From NCBI GenBank assembly GCA_963850415.1, contig CAWKLE010000003.1:310001-374000 (forward strand): 64,000 nucleotides of DNA. The letters are read 5' to 3'. Shown here piece after piece: positions 7,792 through 17,287 of this stretch. Made by a program: the position numbers and the translations under genes. The first letter of the stretch is position 1; the number at the start of each line of letters is the position of its first letter. This stretch comes from VAXT01 sp963850415 (GTDB taxonomy: Bacteria > Actinomycetota > Thermoleophilia > Gaiellales > Gaiellaceae). Below the pieces are notes generated by a model that was given only the letters and a program-made list of their open reading frames with translations, was not told where the DNA came from and made no database searches.

Positions 7792-9684
7792 GTGGGCGAG
7801 CCGGTGACCCAGTTCCACCTCGACCGGCGCGACTCGGTGGCGCTCGTGACGATGGACGACGGGACGCGCGCCGGCCGGCCGAACATTCTCGGCCGCAGCG
7901 CGCTCGAGTCGCTCGCACGCCTGCTGCCAGAGCTCGAAGAGAGCCGCTTCACGGCCCTCGTCATCACGGGTAAGCCTGGGAGCTTCTGCGGCGGCGCGGA
8001 CCTCGACGAGTTCCCGCTCATCGAGACCCGCGAGCAGGCGATCGAGGGCAGCCGCGCCGGGCACGACCTCTTCGCGCGCATCCGCAAGCTTCCCTACCCG
8101 ACCGTCGCCGCGATCAACGGCGGCGTCCTCGGAGGAGGCGTCGAGCTTGCACTGCACTGCGACTACCGCGTGATCGCCGACGAGGTCCGCCATGTCGCGT
8201 CGCCCGAATGCCTGCTCGGGTTCGTCCCGGCCTGGGGCGCGACCCAGCTCGCACCGCGGCTGATCGGGCCCGAGGCGGCCGTCAAGCTGATGGTCACGAA
8301 CCCGATGCGCCAGAACAAGATGCTGAGCGCGGAGCAGGCACACGAGCTCGGCCTCGTCGATCGCGTGATCGAGCTCGAGCGACTGATCGACGAGGCGATC
8401 ACGATCGCGCTCGAGCAGCCGGCCCGCGACCCGGCCGATCTCTCTTCGACCAGCGAGCTCGTCGCGCGAGCGCGCGGCCACCTGGACGACTCTCTACACG
8501 GAGCGGCGCCCGCGCCGTACCGGGCGCTCGACCTGATCGAGGGCGCACAGGCATGGAGCATCGACGAGGGCTACCGAGCCGAGGAGGAGGCGCTCGCCGA
8601 CCTGCTCTTCACGCCGCAGGCGAGGGCGTCGCTCTATGCATTCGACCTGGTCGAGCGCCGTGCCCGCCGAGGCGCCGGTCGGCCGTCCGCCGATCCGCGC
8701 GCCGTGGCGAAGATCGGGATCGCGGGCGCCGGGTTGATGGCCGCGCAGCTCGCGACGCTCTTCCTGCGCCGTATGCGCATGCCGGTCGTTCTGCGCGACC
8801 TCGACGATGCGATCGTCGAGCGCGCGCTGGAGACGATCCGTGACGAGCTCGCAGACGCCGCCGCCCGGGGACGGCTCGACCACGAGCAGGCGCTGTCTCT
8901 CGCCGCGCAGGCGACCGGCACGACGTCGTACGACGGGTTCGAGCAGTGCGACTTCGTGATCGAGGCCGTCTTCGAGGAGCTCGATGTGAAGCGTCAGGTG
9001 TTCGGCGAGCTGGAAGGAGTGGTCCCGGACGGCTGCGTGCTCGCGACGAACACATCCGCCCTCTCGGTGACCGCGATGGGCGAGAACCTCGAGCACCCGG
9101 AGCGCCTCCTCGGCATGCACTTCTTCAACCCGGTCGCCCTGATGCCGCTCGTCGAGATCGTTCGCACACCCGAGACGGACGACACCGCGGTGGCGACGGC
9201 GTGGGCGGTCGCGGACAAGCTCCGCAAGCGGCCGGTGCTCGTTCACGACGCTCCCGGCTTCGTCGTCAACCGGCTGCTGACCCGCATGATGCTCGTCGTT
9301 CTCGAGTCGGTCGAGCGGGGCAACTCGGTCGAGGAGGCGGACGAGGGCGTCCTCATGCTCGGCCTGCCGATGGCGCCGTCCGTGCTGCTGCAGATGGTGG
9401 GCGAGCAGGTGGCGGCCCATGTTCGCGAGACGCTCCAGGCCGCGTTCCCGGACCGATTCGCGATCGCCGACGGGCCGGTGCGAAGCGTCGAAGAGATCCG
9501 CGACGCCGTGCTCGGGGCGCTCGCGGACGAGGTCGGCCACCTGCTCGACGAAGGCGTCGTCGCCTCGCCGAAAGACGTCGACGCGGCCCTCCTCCTCGGC
9601 GCCGGCTTCCCGTTCTTCATGGGCGGCCTCACCCCGTACCTACACCAACACGGTTATTCCTTCGAACTGAGCCCTAGGGCCTGA
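7792..9684 (+). CDS. Fused enoyl-CoA hydratase / 3-hydroxyacyl-CoA dehydrogenase (FadB/FadJ-like)
   Basis: A 630-residue bifunctional beta-oxidation enzyme. Residues ~10-200 are a crotonase domain with oxyanion-hole GGGVELAL and both catalytic glutamates (Glu118 and Glu139, in SPECLLG). From ~residue 303 comes the NAD-binding domain (KIGIAGAGLMAAQL; the last Gly of GxGxxG is Ala), then NTSAL, the catalytic His in GMHFFNPV, and the C-terminal dehydrogenase domain (APGFVVNRLL). It would hydrate enoyl-CoA and oxidise the product to 3-ketoacyl-CoA. No thiolase lies nearby. GTG at 7804 is an alternative start. A GATAAC at 7778 suggests a leaderless transcript. Confidence 0.9.
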   Translation: MGEPVTQFHLDRRDSVALVTMDDGTRAGRPNILGRSALESLARLLPELEESRFTALVITGKPGSFCGGADLDEFPLIETREQAIEGSRAGHDLFARIRKLPYPTVAAINGGVLGGGVELALHCDYRVIADEVRHVASPECLLGFVPAWGATQLAPRLIGPEAAVKLMVTNPMRQNKMLSAEQAHELGLVDRVIELERLIDEAITIALEQPARDPADLSSTSELVARARGHLDDSLHGAAPAPYRALDLIEGAQAWSIDEGYRAEEEALADLLFTPQARASLYAFDLVERRARRGAGRPSADPRAVAKIGIAGAGLMAAQLATLFLRRMRMPVVLRDLDDAIVERALETIRDELADAAARGRLDHEQALSLAAQATGTTSYDGFEQCDFVIEAVFEELDVKRQVFGELEGVVPDGCVLATNTSALSVTAMGENLEHPERLLGMHFFNPVALMPLVEIVRTPETDDTAVATAWAVADKLRKRPVLVHDAPGFVVNRLLTRMMLVVLESVERGNSVEEADEGVLMLGLPMAPSVLLQMVGEQVAAHVRETLQAAFPDRFAIADGPVRSVEEIRDAVLGALADEVGHLLDEGVVASPKDVDAALLLGAGFPFFMGGLTPYLHQHGYSFELSPRA

Positions 9685-9835
9685 CACCAACCTCGGAGAC
9701 CAGCCCCATCCGTCGCCGGGAAAGCGAGCGTGAGCGAAGCGCCCTTTGCGGTATGCTTGGTCTTGCGACGCTCATTGGGGATTCAGAGCGCGCCCTCTCT
9801 AATTTCTGAGGCATCGCGGCCTTCGTGCCGCATCC

Positions 9836-12355
9836 ATGCAGGAAACGACAGAGCAGCTATCAGCATCGCCTGCGGTCGACGATCTCGTCGCAAGCGCACG
9901 AACGGCCGGAGACTGGGCCGGGGAGCCCCTGCTCCACGGCGACGAGGACCCAGCTCAGGTGCTCGAGCCCGGAACGGCCCGCCGGAACGCGCTCGACGAG
10001 GCGCTCGCCGAGATCGAGGCCGGCAACAAGGAGCCGTCCTCGCAGTGGAAGGTGCGCTTCGCGCTCATGCTCGGACTCGAGCGCGTGCTGTCCGAGAAAC
10101 CTCCGCACCTCGCGTCGGGCACCGAGCTGCGCCGCCACCAGGTGGACGCGCTCGCCGGGATGCTCACGGAGCTGATCGCCGCCAACCAGCGTCAGGCCGA
10201 GGAGCCGCTGAACGGCAACGGAAGCGCGAACGGCCACATCGAGCCCGGCGACGCCGAGGAGGAGGACGCGGACTTCGGCGTCATCGACGAGGAACCGCTG
10301 CCCGAGGAGCTGTCGCCGGCCGAGGACCCCGGCGCCGTCCGCCGCTACCGCTTCCGGCACCCGACCGCGTCCGGCAAGACGATCGCCGCCGCCGGGTTCG
10401 TCGAGGCGGCCCGGACGATGGGCGTCCTGATCCTCACCCACAGGCGCCTCCTCGTCTCCCAGTTCAATCGCGAGCTCGCCGCCGAGGGCTACGGCGATCG
10501 GCTGACCCCGATCGTCGAGCAGGGACAGACCTCACCCCAACCGTCTCCGATCACCGTCCAGACGTACGCGTGGTTCGCGCGGCACCACGACAGCGTCAGC
10601 CGCGACACGTACCAGCTCGTGATCGCCGACGAGGCGCACACGGCGCTCGGCGAGAAGACGAGTCTCGCGATCCGCAGCTTCCCCGACCCGATCTACATCG
10701 GGATGACGGCGACCGAGCAGCTGATCGCGAAGCAGGTCTCGGACGTCTTCCCAGCCTCGGTCGACGATCTTCCGCTGCAGGATGCGGCGCGGCGCGGCCT
10801 GATCGCGCCGCTGCGCAACCTCCGCGTGCCTCCGGCGGCCGCAATCCACTCCGTCCCCATCGTGGGCGGCGACTTCGAGGAGCGGGCCCTCGCGGCCGTC
10901 CTCGACCACAAGGCTCTGAACCAGGCCGCCGCCAGCCTCTATCGCGACCGCTTCGACGCGACGCCGGGCATCGTCTACGCGGCCGGGGTCGACCACGCGT
11001 ACAACCTGGCGCAGGAGTTCCGCGCCGCGGGTCTCAAGGCCGAGGCGGTCAGCGGGCGGACGCCTCCGGTCAAGCTGGCCGAGATCCTCGCCGCGTACGA
11101 GCGTGGCGAGATCGACATCCTGATCAACGCGATGCTGCTCGCGGAGGGCTGGAACTCTCCGCGCGCGACCGTGGTCATGCATCTCGCGCCGACGGCTAGC
11201 CGCCGCGTCTACCAGCAGCGCATCGGCCGGATCATGCGCATGCACCCGCGCAAGGAGGCCGGGATCGTCGTCGACTTCGTGAACAAGGGCGCGACGCACA
11301 ACGACCGCGTGATCTCCCTGCACAGCCTGCTCGGCGCCGACTTCTACCGCGAGGGCGCCCGCGTAACGCCCGCGCCGCGCCGCCGCCCGAACCGCCGCGC
11401 GCGACGCAAGCTCTCGCCCGCACCGTGGCTCGTGCCGGTCACGCCGGACGTCCGCCGCCGCCTCGCGGTCATCCAGCGCGAGTGGCAGCGGATCGACCCG
11501 CGTTACCTGGACGAGGACGAGCAGCGCTACTGGGCGTCGATCGCCGGTCGGCAGGTGCGCTTCGAGGAGCGCGCGGACTTCGTCAAGAAGCTCTCCGACG
11601 GCAAGGCGAGCAAGGCGTGCCTCGAGCAGTTCCTGGCCACGGCCGCGGCGGAGAACCCGAATCGCAGGCTGCGCATGATGGCCCTCTCGGACCGCGTCTC
11701 GATGACCGTCGAGCGCGCTGACTTCGACGACCTCGTCACGCTCGTCATCCAGGGCGCGACCTGGGACAAGGATCGCATCCAGGGCGCCCGCATCCTGTTG
11801 CGGGCGATCGGCGAGGGGAAGGCGGACGCGCCCGAGCAGATCCTTGCCCGCTGGACGTGGAAGCTCGCCCGGGCGACGCGCAAGGCGCAGGACCGGCGGG
11901 TCAGCGCCGAGTTCCCGGAGGCAAAGCGGCTGCTGGGCGCGCTCGCGAACTCACGCGGGCATCGCCACGAGGAGAACGCTGCGAAGCTCGTCAACGCGGC
12001 GCTCGAGCTGCCGATCGGCGTCGGCGTCGCCCTCCTCGCTTCTGCGGACGGCTACACGCCGCGCGCGACGAAGCTGATCGAAGGCGCGCGCGAGAGGATC
12101 GGGACGCTCTCCGAGGTCGCGTACGCGCTCGCGGAGAACCTCCCGCCGCCCAAGGCGCACACCGGCAGACGCAGGCGCAGGAGACGCAAGAAGAAGGGTG
12201 GTCAGCAGACGGGCGAGGCTCAGGCTGCACAGCAGGGTCAGGACGGCGCCCAGCCGAAGAAGCGACGTAGGCGGCGCAAGCCGGCCCAGGCGGACAAGGC
12301 GGAGCCTGCTCCGGATCGAGAGCCGGAGCCAGCACGGGCAGCCGAAGCGTCGTAA
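9836..12355 (+). CDS. SF2 DEAD/DEAH-box helicase with basic C-terminal tail
   Basis: An 839-residue nucleic-acid-dependent ATPase. Motif I is HPTASGKT, motif II ADEAHT (DEAH), motif III GMTATE, motif V NAMLLAEGWNSPRA and motif VI QQRIGRIMR. The RecA-like domains span ~180-510. An acidic, low-complexity insert (GDAEEEDADFGVIDEEPLPE) separates the LRRHQVDAL segment, which acts as a Q-motif, from motif I. Residues ~510-780 are helical; the last ~60 carry Arg/Lys clusters (RRRRRRKKKGG, KKRRRRRK) and an Ala/Pro/Glu end, suited to RNA or DNA binding. The architecture resembles bacterial helicases of the ComFA/RadD-like group, but I do not assign a symbol. Confidence 0.85.
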   Translation: MQETTEQLSASPAVDDLVASARTAGDWAGEPLLHGDEDPAQVLEPGTARRNALDEALAEIEAGNKEPSSQWKVRFALMLGLERVLSEKPPHLASGTELRRHQVDALAGMLTELIAANQRQAEEPLNGNGSANGHIEPGDAEEEDADFGVIDEEPLPEELSPAEDPGAVRRYRFRHPTASGKTIAAAGFVEAARTMGVLILTHRRLLVSQFNRELAAEGYGDRLTPIVEQGQTSPQPSPITVQTYAWFARHHDSVSRDTYQLVIADEAHTALGEKTSLAIRSFPDPIYIGMTATEQLIAKQVSDVFPASVDDLPLQDAARRGLIAPLRNLRVPPAAAIHSVPIVGGDFEERALAAVLDHKALNQAAASLYRDRFDATPGIVYAAGVDHAYNLAQEFRAAGLKAEAVSGRTPPVKLAEILAAYERGEIDILINAMLLAEGWNSPRATVVMHLAPTASRRVYQQRIGRIMRMHPRKEAGIVVDFVNKGATHNDRVISLHSLLGADFYREGARVTPAPRRRPNRRARRKLSPAPWLVPVTPDVRRRLAVIQREWQRIDPRYLDEDEQRYWASIAGRQVRFEERADFVKKLSDGKASKACLEQFLATAAAENPNRRLRMMALSDRVSMTVERADFDDLVTLVIQGATWDKDRIQGARILLRAIGEGKADAPEQILARWTWKLARATRKAQDRRVSAEFPEAKRLLGALANSRGHRHEENAAKLVNAALELPIGVGVALLASADGYTPRATKLIEGARERIGTLSEVAYALAENLPPPKAHTGRRRRRRRKKKGGQQTGEAQAAQQGQDGAQPKKRRRRRKPAQADKAEPAPDREPEPARAAEAS

Positions 12356-12393
12356 TTCCCGCTTAACCACCTGCTCTCTACGCTTAGGGACGA

Positions 12394-14025
12394 ATGCTCG
12401 TCCTGATCGGAATCGGCCTCGCAGCCGGGTTCATCACGGCCATCTCGCCGTGCGTCCTGCCCGTCCTGCCGATCGTCTTCGCGGGCGGAGCGACCGGTGG
12501 CCGCCGAAAGCCGTTCGCGATCATCGCCGGGCTCGTTCTCAGCTTCACGGCCTTCACGCTGTTCGGGGTCTGGCTCCTGCGCACGCTCGGCCTGCCCGAG
12601 GACCTCCTGCGCAATGTCGCGATCGCGCTCCTCTTCCTCGTCGCGGCCACGCTGCTCTTCCCGAAGGTCGAGGAGATCGTCCAGCGGCCGTTGCTGCGCC
12701 TGTCGCGGCGGCCGAGCGGGGACCTCGGAGGCGGCCTCCTGCTGGGCGCGAGCCTGGGACTCGTGTTCGTGCCGTGCGCAGGCCCGGTGCTGGCGGCGAT
12801 CACGGTCGTCGGGGCGACGCAGGACGTCGGCTTCCGCGCGGTCGTGCTCACGCTCGCCTACGCGATCGGCGCCGCCATCCCGATGCTGCTCGTCGCGATC
12901 GGCGGCCGAGCCGGGATGACTGCGCTCAGGCCGCACGCCCACCGCATCCGGCAGGTGCTCGGCGTGGTCGTCGGGCTGACCGCGCTCGCGATCGCGTTCA
13001 ACGTCGACCGCCACTTCCAGACCGCGCTCCCCGGGTACACGCAGGCGCTCCAGAACAAGGTCGAGGAGAGCTCGAGCGCGCAGCGGCAGCTGCAGAAGCT
13101 ACGCGGCAACACCCGCCAGGTCGCCGCGACGACCTCCCTTCACGACTACGGCCGGGCGCCCCAGCTCGCGGGGCTCACGAACTGGATCAACAGCAAGCCG
13201 CTGACGCTCAGGCAGCTCCGCGGCAAGGTCGTCCTGATCGACTTCTGGACGTACTCGTGCATCAACTGCCTGCGCACGCTGCCGCACGTGAAGGCCTGGT
13301 ACCAGACGTACCACGACAAGGGCCTCGTCGTGATCGGCGTGCACACGCCCGAGTTCGCGTTCGAGCACGTGCCGAGCAACGTCCGCGGCGCGGTGAGCCG
13401 GCTCGGGATCACATACCCGGTGGCGCTCGACAACGACTACGGGACCTGGAACGCGTTCCAGAACCAGTACTGGCCGGCGAAGTACCTGATCGACCGGCGC
13501 GGCCACCTCCGCTACTACCACTTCGGCGAAGGCTCGTACGACACGACGGAGGCGCGCATCCGAACGCTCCTCGGCGAGAACGCCGGGATGCTGCCGGTCG
13601 CGAACGAGCTCTCCGATCCGACGCCGCGGGGAATGATGACGCCCGAGTCGTACCTCGGCTACCAGCGCCTCGCACGCTTCGCGCAGAAGACGGTCACGCC
13701 CGGCAGGTTCGCGACGTACCACCTGCCGGCCAGCGATCTCCACGAGAACGAGCTCGCCTACGGCGGGCGCTGGAAGGTCCAGGCCGAGCGGATCGTCGCG
13801 GGCCCCGGCGCCCAGCTTCGGCTCCGGTTCGTCGCCCGGAGCGTGCACCTCGTTCTCGGCGGGCGTGGGTCGGTGGCGGTGATCGTCGACGGGACGCCGG
13901 TCGGCGTCGTTCCGATCCGCGGAAGCCGGCTGTACACGCTTGCGCGGGTGCCGACGCTCCAAAGCAGGCTGCTCGAGCTCCACTTCAGCCCGGGCGTCGA
14001 GGCGTACGCCTTTACCTTCGGCTAG
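12394..14025 (+). CDS. dipZ: DipZ-type protein: CcdA/DsbD membrane domain fused to thioredoxin domain
   Basis: A 543-residue thiol-redox protein. Residues 1-210 hold six membrane segments of the CcdA family with the paired motifs SPCVLP and VPCAGP, whose cysteines carry electrons across the membrane. After a linker, residues ~265-400 are a TlpA-like thioredoxin domain outside the membrane, with active site TYSCINCLRTLP. A C-terminal beta-rich domain (~430-543) completes the DipZ layout known from mycobacteria. Its role is supplying reducing power to extracytoplasmic disulfides. It starts 38 bases after the helicase and ends 10 bases before the convergent PAC2 gene. Confidence 0.9.
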   Translation: MLVLIGIGLAAGFITAISPCVLPVLPIVFAGGATGGRRKPFAIIAGLVLSFTAFTLFGVWLLRTLGLPEDLLRNVAIALLFLVAATLLFPKVEEIVQRPLLRLSRRPSGDLGGGLLLGASLGLVFVPCAGPVLAAITVVGATQDVGFRAVVLTLAYAIGAAIPMLLVAIGGRAGMTALRPHAHRIRQVLGVVVGLTALAIAFNVDRHFQTALPGYTQALQNKVEESSSAQRQLQKLRGNTRQVAATTSLHDYGRAPQLAGLTNWINSKPLTLRQLRGKVVLIDFWTYSCINCLRTLPHVKAWYQTYHDKGLVVIGVHTPEFAFEHVPSNVRGAVSRLGITYPVALDNDYGTWNAFQNQYWPAKYLIDRRGHLRYYHFGEGSYDTTEARIRTLLGENAGMLPVANELSDPTPRGMMTPESYLGYQRLARFAQKTVTPGRFATYHLPASDLHENELAYGGRWKVQAERIVAGPGAQLRLRFVARSVHLVLGGRGSVAVIVDGTPVGVVPIRGSRLYTLARVPTLQSRLLELHFSPGVEAYAFTFG

Positions 14026-14034
14026 CTCTGAGGG

Positions 14035-14922
14035 CTACTGGTCGCGGGCGACGTCGTCGCCGTTCTCGCGCTCGCGGTCACGGAGGAACTGGGTGAGCTC
14101 GGCCGCTAGAGCGTCTCCCGAGGGCAGATCCGCCTCCTCGGCGAGCGTGTCCGCGCGCTGCTCGAGCTCCTCGATGTACGCCGCGGTGTCGGGATCGGAC
14201 GCGACCGCCTCCGACACCTGCTCCGAGTAGTTCTCCGCGGCCTCGGCGAGCTCGGTCGTGTCGATCGACGCCTCGAGCACGTCGGCGAGGCGTTCGCAGA
14301 GCGCGAGGGCCGCCTTCGGGCTCGGCGTCAGCGAGACGTAGTGCGGCACCGCGGCCCACAGGCTCGCAGAAGGCAGTTCCGCCTCGCGGCACGCGTCGTG
14401 GAGCACGCCGACGATTCCCGTCGGGCCCTCGTAGCGCGAGGCGGAGAGCCCGAGCCGCTCCACGAGCTCAGGGTCGCTCGCGCTCCCGGTCACGGGACAC
14501 GGCCTCGTGTGCGGCACGTCCGCGAGCAGCGAGCCGAGGCTGATGATCAGCTCGATTCGCAGCTCCTGGAGGAAGCCGACGATCAGCTCCGAGAACGTCC
14601 GCCAGCGCAGGTTGGGCTCGATCCCGAGCAGCAGCACGACGTCCCGGTCGAGGCCCGGCGGCCGTCCGTGGTAGAAGACCGTCGAGGGCCAGTCGATGCG
14701 TCGAGTGAGCCCGTCCTCGAGCGAGACGTGCGGCCTCGTCGCCTGGAAGTCGAAGAAGTTCTCCGGCTCGATCTCGGCGAAGCGCTTCGCGTTCCAGAGC
14801 TTGGCCAGGTAGCCGGTGGCGAGCGACGCGCCCTGGCCGCCGTCGTTCCAGCCCCGGAAAGCGGCGATCAGAATCGGACGCTCGAGCTCGGGGCGGCTCG
14901 AGACGAGGAGCTCCTCGGACAC
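14035..14922 (-). CDS. PAC2 (proteasome-assembly-chaperone-like) family protein
   Basis: A 295-residue soluble protein. The N-terminal half has the PAC2 pattern: RPILIAAFRGWNDGGQGASLATGYL, then DFQATRP, VVLLLGIEPNLRW, and IISLGSLLADVPHTRP; the C-terminal ~70 residues are acidic coiled helix. In actinobacteria such proteins are linked to proteasome or ATP-grasp-associated functions, but the activity is not settled. I start at GTG 14922, giving MSEELLVSSRPELERP. The longer ATG at 14994 would translate straight through the hairpin at 14934-15010. The GTG lies in a small ACACT/AGTGT stem with the GGGA in its loop, so translation may be structure-controlled. Confidence 0.8.
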   Translation of the reverse strand: MSEELLVSSRPELERPILIAAFRGWNDGGQGASLATGYLAKLWNAKRFAEIEPENFFDFQATRPHVSLEDGLTRRIDWPSTVFYHGRPPGLDRDVVLLLGIEPNLRWRTFSELIVGFLQELRIELIISLGSLLADVPHTRPCPVTGSASDPELVERLGLSASRYEGPTGIVGVLHDACREAELPSASLWAAVPHYVSLTPSPKAALALCERLADVLEASIDTTELAEAAENYSEQVSEAVASDPDTAAYIEELEQRADTLAEEADLPSGDALAAELTQFLRDRERENGDDVARDQ

Positions 14923-14933
14923 TTCCCTGAGTG

Positions 14934-15010
14934 TAGTGCCCCGCCCAGCAATACATGTCGGCTCCTGACCCGCGACCCAGGAGCTCGACGGCATTACTGA
15001 CGGGGCACTA
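14934..15010. repeat. 77-bp near-perfect palindrome between ctaA and the PAC2 gene
   Basis: The outer arms TAGTGCCCCG (14934-14943) and CGGGGCACTA (15001-15010) are exact inverted copies. The inner arms match with small bulges, ending in GCTCCTG/CAGGAGC around a short loop near 14968-14977. The element begins exactly at the ctaA stop codon and ends 12 bases before the PAC2 start. As RNA it would be a long hairpin without a U-tract. It could be a mobile palindromic repeat or an mRNA processing or attenuation structure. It lacks tRNA landmarks. Confidence 0.7.
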
Positions 15011-15931
15011 GGTGTTCGCGGGCAGGAGAGAACGAGGTGGCCGGAAGAACAGCGCGGCCAGCGCGACCGTGCACGCCCAGACGGCCGCGGCGAACGCCAC
15101 GTGCACGAGGACGAGCTCCCACGGCAGCTTCGTCCGCCACTGGAGCTCGCCGACGCCCATCTGCACGATCAGCAGCCCGAGCGTGAGGAGTGCGAACCGG
15201 AAGAGCTTCGGCGAGCGGTCTCTGTACGCGGCCAGATAGCCGATCGAGAGTAGGAACGAGAGCAGGAAGAAGCCGACGAAGACGCCGTGCACGTAGACGG
15301 TCGGCTGGAGCGAGCCGAAGCGGTCGATGTGCGCGCCCCCGCCGGAGTGCGGGCCGGCCGCGGTCGCGAAGGTGCCGCTGACGACGAGCGCGAAGCCGGC
15401 GACGGTGAACAGGATCGCCAGACGCCGGAGCTCGAGTGGCACGATCGGCTCAGAGAGCCCGTCGCGCAGACCGACCGCCTCGACCGCGAGCACGACTGCT
15501 CCTGCGAGGAGCGCGATCGAGAGCAGGAGGTGCGTCATCACCACGGGCCAGCGCAGGTCGCTCGCCACAGCGAGGTAGCCGAGCGGCGCCTGCGCGAGCG
15601 CACCGAGCAGCACCGCGAGCGCGAGCCTCCGCGCCCAGGCCGGCAGGCCCGGCGTCTTCCGGGCGGCGAGCCACGTCAGGAGCGTGACCGTGATCACCAC
15701 GCCGCCGACGAGCCGGTTCCCGAACTCGACGAACGCATGGACGTTCTTCTCGGGCAGCGGCGCCCCACGCTCGCAACCCGGCCAGTGGCTGCAGCCGAGA
15801 CCCGAGTCGGTGAGCCGGACGGCGGCGCCCGTGCCGACGATCAGCCAGAGGAGGAACACGTTCGTCCACGCGACCTGGACGAAGCGCACGGGCGAGATCT
15901 CGAAGCTGCGAATACGGGTTGCGATCTCCAT
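15008..15931 (-). CDS. ctaA: Heme A synthase (COX15/CtaA family)
   Basis: A 307-residue integral membrane protein that oxidises heme O to heme A for cytochrome c oxidase. Eight membrane segments are apparent. Signatures are GTGAAVRLTDSGLGCSHWPGC after TM1, HAFVEFGNRLVGG (heme-ligand His), MTHLLLS, ATAAGPHSGGG, and HVAFAAAVW with the last His. The Cys pair in the first loop (CSHWPGC) is the type-1 feature. Its ATG shares a base with the TGA of the upstream phosphoglycerate mutase gene. No oxidase genes are nearby. Confidence 0.9.
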   Translation of the reverse strand: MEIATRIRSFEISPVRFVQVAWTNVFLLWLIVGTGAAVRLTDSGLGCSHWPGCERGAPLPEKNVHAFVEFGNRLVGGVVITVTLLTWLAARKTPGLPAWARRLALAVLLGALAQAPLGYLAVASDLRWPVVMTHLLLSIALLAGAVVLAVEAVGLRDGLSEPIVPLELRRLAILFTVAGFALVVSGTFATAAGPHSGGGAHIDRFGSLQPTVYVHGVFVGFFLLSFLLSIGYLAAYRDRSPKLFRFALLTLGLLIVQMGVGELQWRTKLPWELVLVHVAFAAAVWACTVALAALFFRPPRSLLPANT

Positions 15932-17214
15932 CAGAGCGGCACGAGGAGGTCTGGATAGCCGTCGGCGCCGGAAAACGGCGTCGGGCGGGAGCCGAGGAAG
16001 AGCGGGCGGTCAGCGGCGTTCAGGAGCACCGGCATCATGTCCGTCCCGCGCAGGTGGCCGAGAATCCCGCGGGCACAGTCGAGCTCGCCGAAGCGCTCGA
16101 CCTCGTCGGCGCGGATCCCAGGGCCGTTGACGATGAAGGGCACGGGGTCGCCGGAGTGGATCACGTCCGGATAGGTCGGCGTCGCGTGGTCGCCGGTGAC
16201 GCAGACGATCGCGCTGTCGGTCGGCAGGTCGCCGAGCTCCGCGTCGAGCGCCTCGATCGTGCTCTTCTTGACCTGCGGGTCCTTCGTGTGGCCGGCCAGG
16301 TCGGTCGCCTTCAGATGCGAGAAGACGAACGTGTCGCCGTCGTCGAGCCGCTGGCGAGCCAGCTCCAGGCGGGCGCGCAGGTCGGCCGGTGCGTCGCCGG
16401 TCTCCGGAACGTGGCGCGGCTCCAGGCCGATCGTCCGGGCGAGGCCGAGCAGGAACTTCGAGTCGCCGAGGAAGCTGCCGCGCAGGCCGTGACGCTCGCG
16501 GAAGCTCGGGTTCGACCGGCCTCTGCCCCACCACTTGAGCGTGATCACGTCCAGCGTCGGGACTCCGTCGGATGCGCGGCGCTCGTTGACGGGATGTCCC
16601 TCGAGCAGCTCGATCGTCTGCCGTGTCCACGTCTCGGCGGCACGTGCCGTGGCCCCGGCCTCCGGAACCTGCGCCTGCGGCCTGAGCACCGGGTGCCAGT
16701 CCTTGAAGAACGCGTCCGAGTCGGTGACGCGGTCGTTGGCGCCTGGGAACACGCGCAGGATCGCCTCGCCGCGCTGCAGGTGCGCGAGCTCGAACTGCAG
16801 GCGGTCGACCGCGAGTCCGTCGCACGCGGCCACGAGCGCCACGCAGTCCTCCTCGTCCTCGCCGCCCTTGCGCGGCCGCCCCGTGAGCCACAGGCCGTCG
16901 GCGCGCCGCTCGGTCGGGCGCAGCGCCGCGAACGCGAACACGTGCTGCGGGTCGATCTCCTGCTCCGCACCGGTCGCCTCGAGCACCGCCCGGCCCGGGA
17001 ACTCGCCCGGTGTGTAGCCAAGCATCGCCCAGTGCGCGAGCTCGCTCGCGGGCGCGCGCCCCGGGCCGAGGCTGAACATGAGCCCGCACGAGCCCTCCGC
17101 AGCGAGACGGTCGAGATTCGGCGTCTCCGCGATCTCGTTCGCGGTGCGCCCGCCGAGCGAGTCATGCGCTCGGTCGGCGAGCCCATCGAGGAGGACGACG
17201 AAGATCGGATACAC
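15931..17214 (-). CDS. apgM: Archaeal-type 2,3-bisphosphoglycerate-independent phosphoglycerate mutase
   Basis: A 427-residue alkaline-phosphatase-superfamily enzyme of the aPGAM type, interconverting 3- and 2-phosphoglycerate. Metal-site and nucleophile motifs are in order: LLDGLAD (Asp), TPNLDRLAAEG, the Ser segment APASELAHWAMLGYTPGEF, HLKATDLAGHTKDP (Asp and His), and VTGDHATP (Asp-His). These match aPGAM better than phosphopentomutase or arylsulfatase. The exact substrate is less certain than the family. It is coupled to ctaA by a TGATG overlap. A second mutase type elsewhere in the genome cannot be excluded. Confidence 0.8.
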   Translation of the reverse strand: MYPIFVVLLDGLADRAHDSLGGRTANEIAETPNLDRLAAEGSCGLMFSLGPGRAPASELAHWAMLGYTPGEFPGRAVLEATGAEQEIDPQHVFAFAALRPTERRADGLWLTGRPRKGGEDEEDCVALVAACDGLAVDRLQFELAHLQRGEAILRVFPGANDRVTDSDAFFKDWHPVLRPQAQVPEAGATARAAETWTRQTIELLEGHPVNERRASDGVPTLDVITLKWWGRGRSNPSFRERHGLRGSFLGDSKFLLGLARTIGLEPRHVPETGDAPADLRARLELARQRLDDGDTFVFSHLKATDLAGHTKDPQVKKSTIEALDAELGDLPTDSAIVCVTGDHATPTYPDVIHSGDPVPFIVNGPGIRADEVERFGELDCARGILGHLRGTDMMPVLLNAADRPLFLGSRPTPFSGADGYPDLLVPL

Positions 17215-17287
17215 CGCGGCGTGAGGCTACAGGCGCGCCCGAGGTCTCACGCGGAGCCAAGTTCCTGCCGAAGTACAAGGAGAGCCT

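Noticed and set aside
14923..14994. Longer PAC2 start at ATG 14994
   Set aside because: The extra 24 residues are translated from the palindrome and have no family-like sequence; GTG 14922 fits better.
14934..15010. tRNA-like element of 77 nt
   Set aside because: Outer stem fits, but there is no anticodon arm or TTCGA T-loop; it is a single long hairpin.
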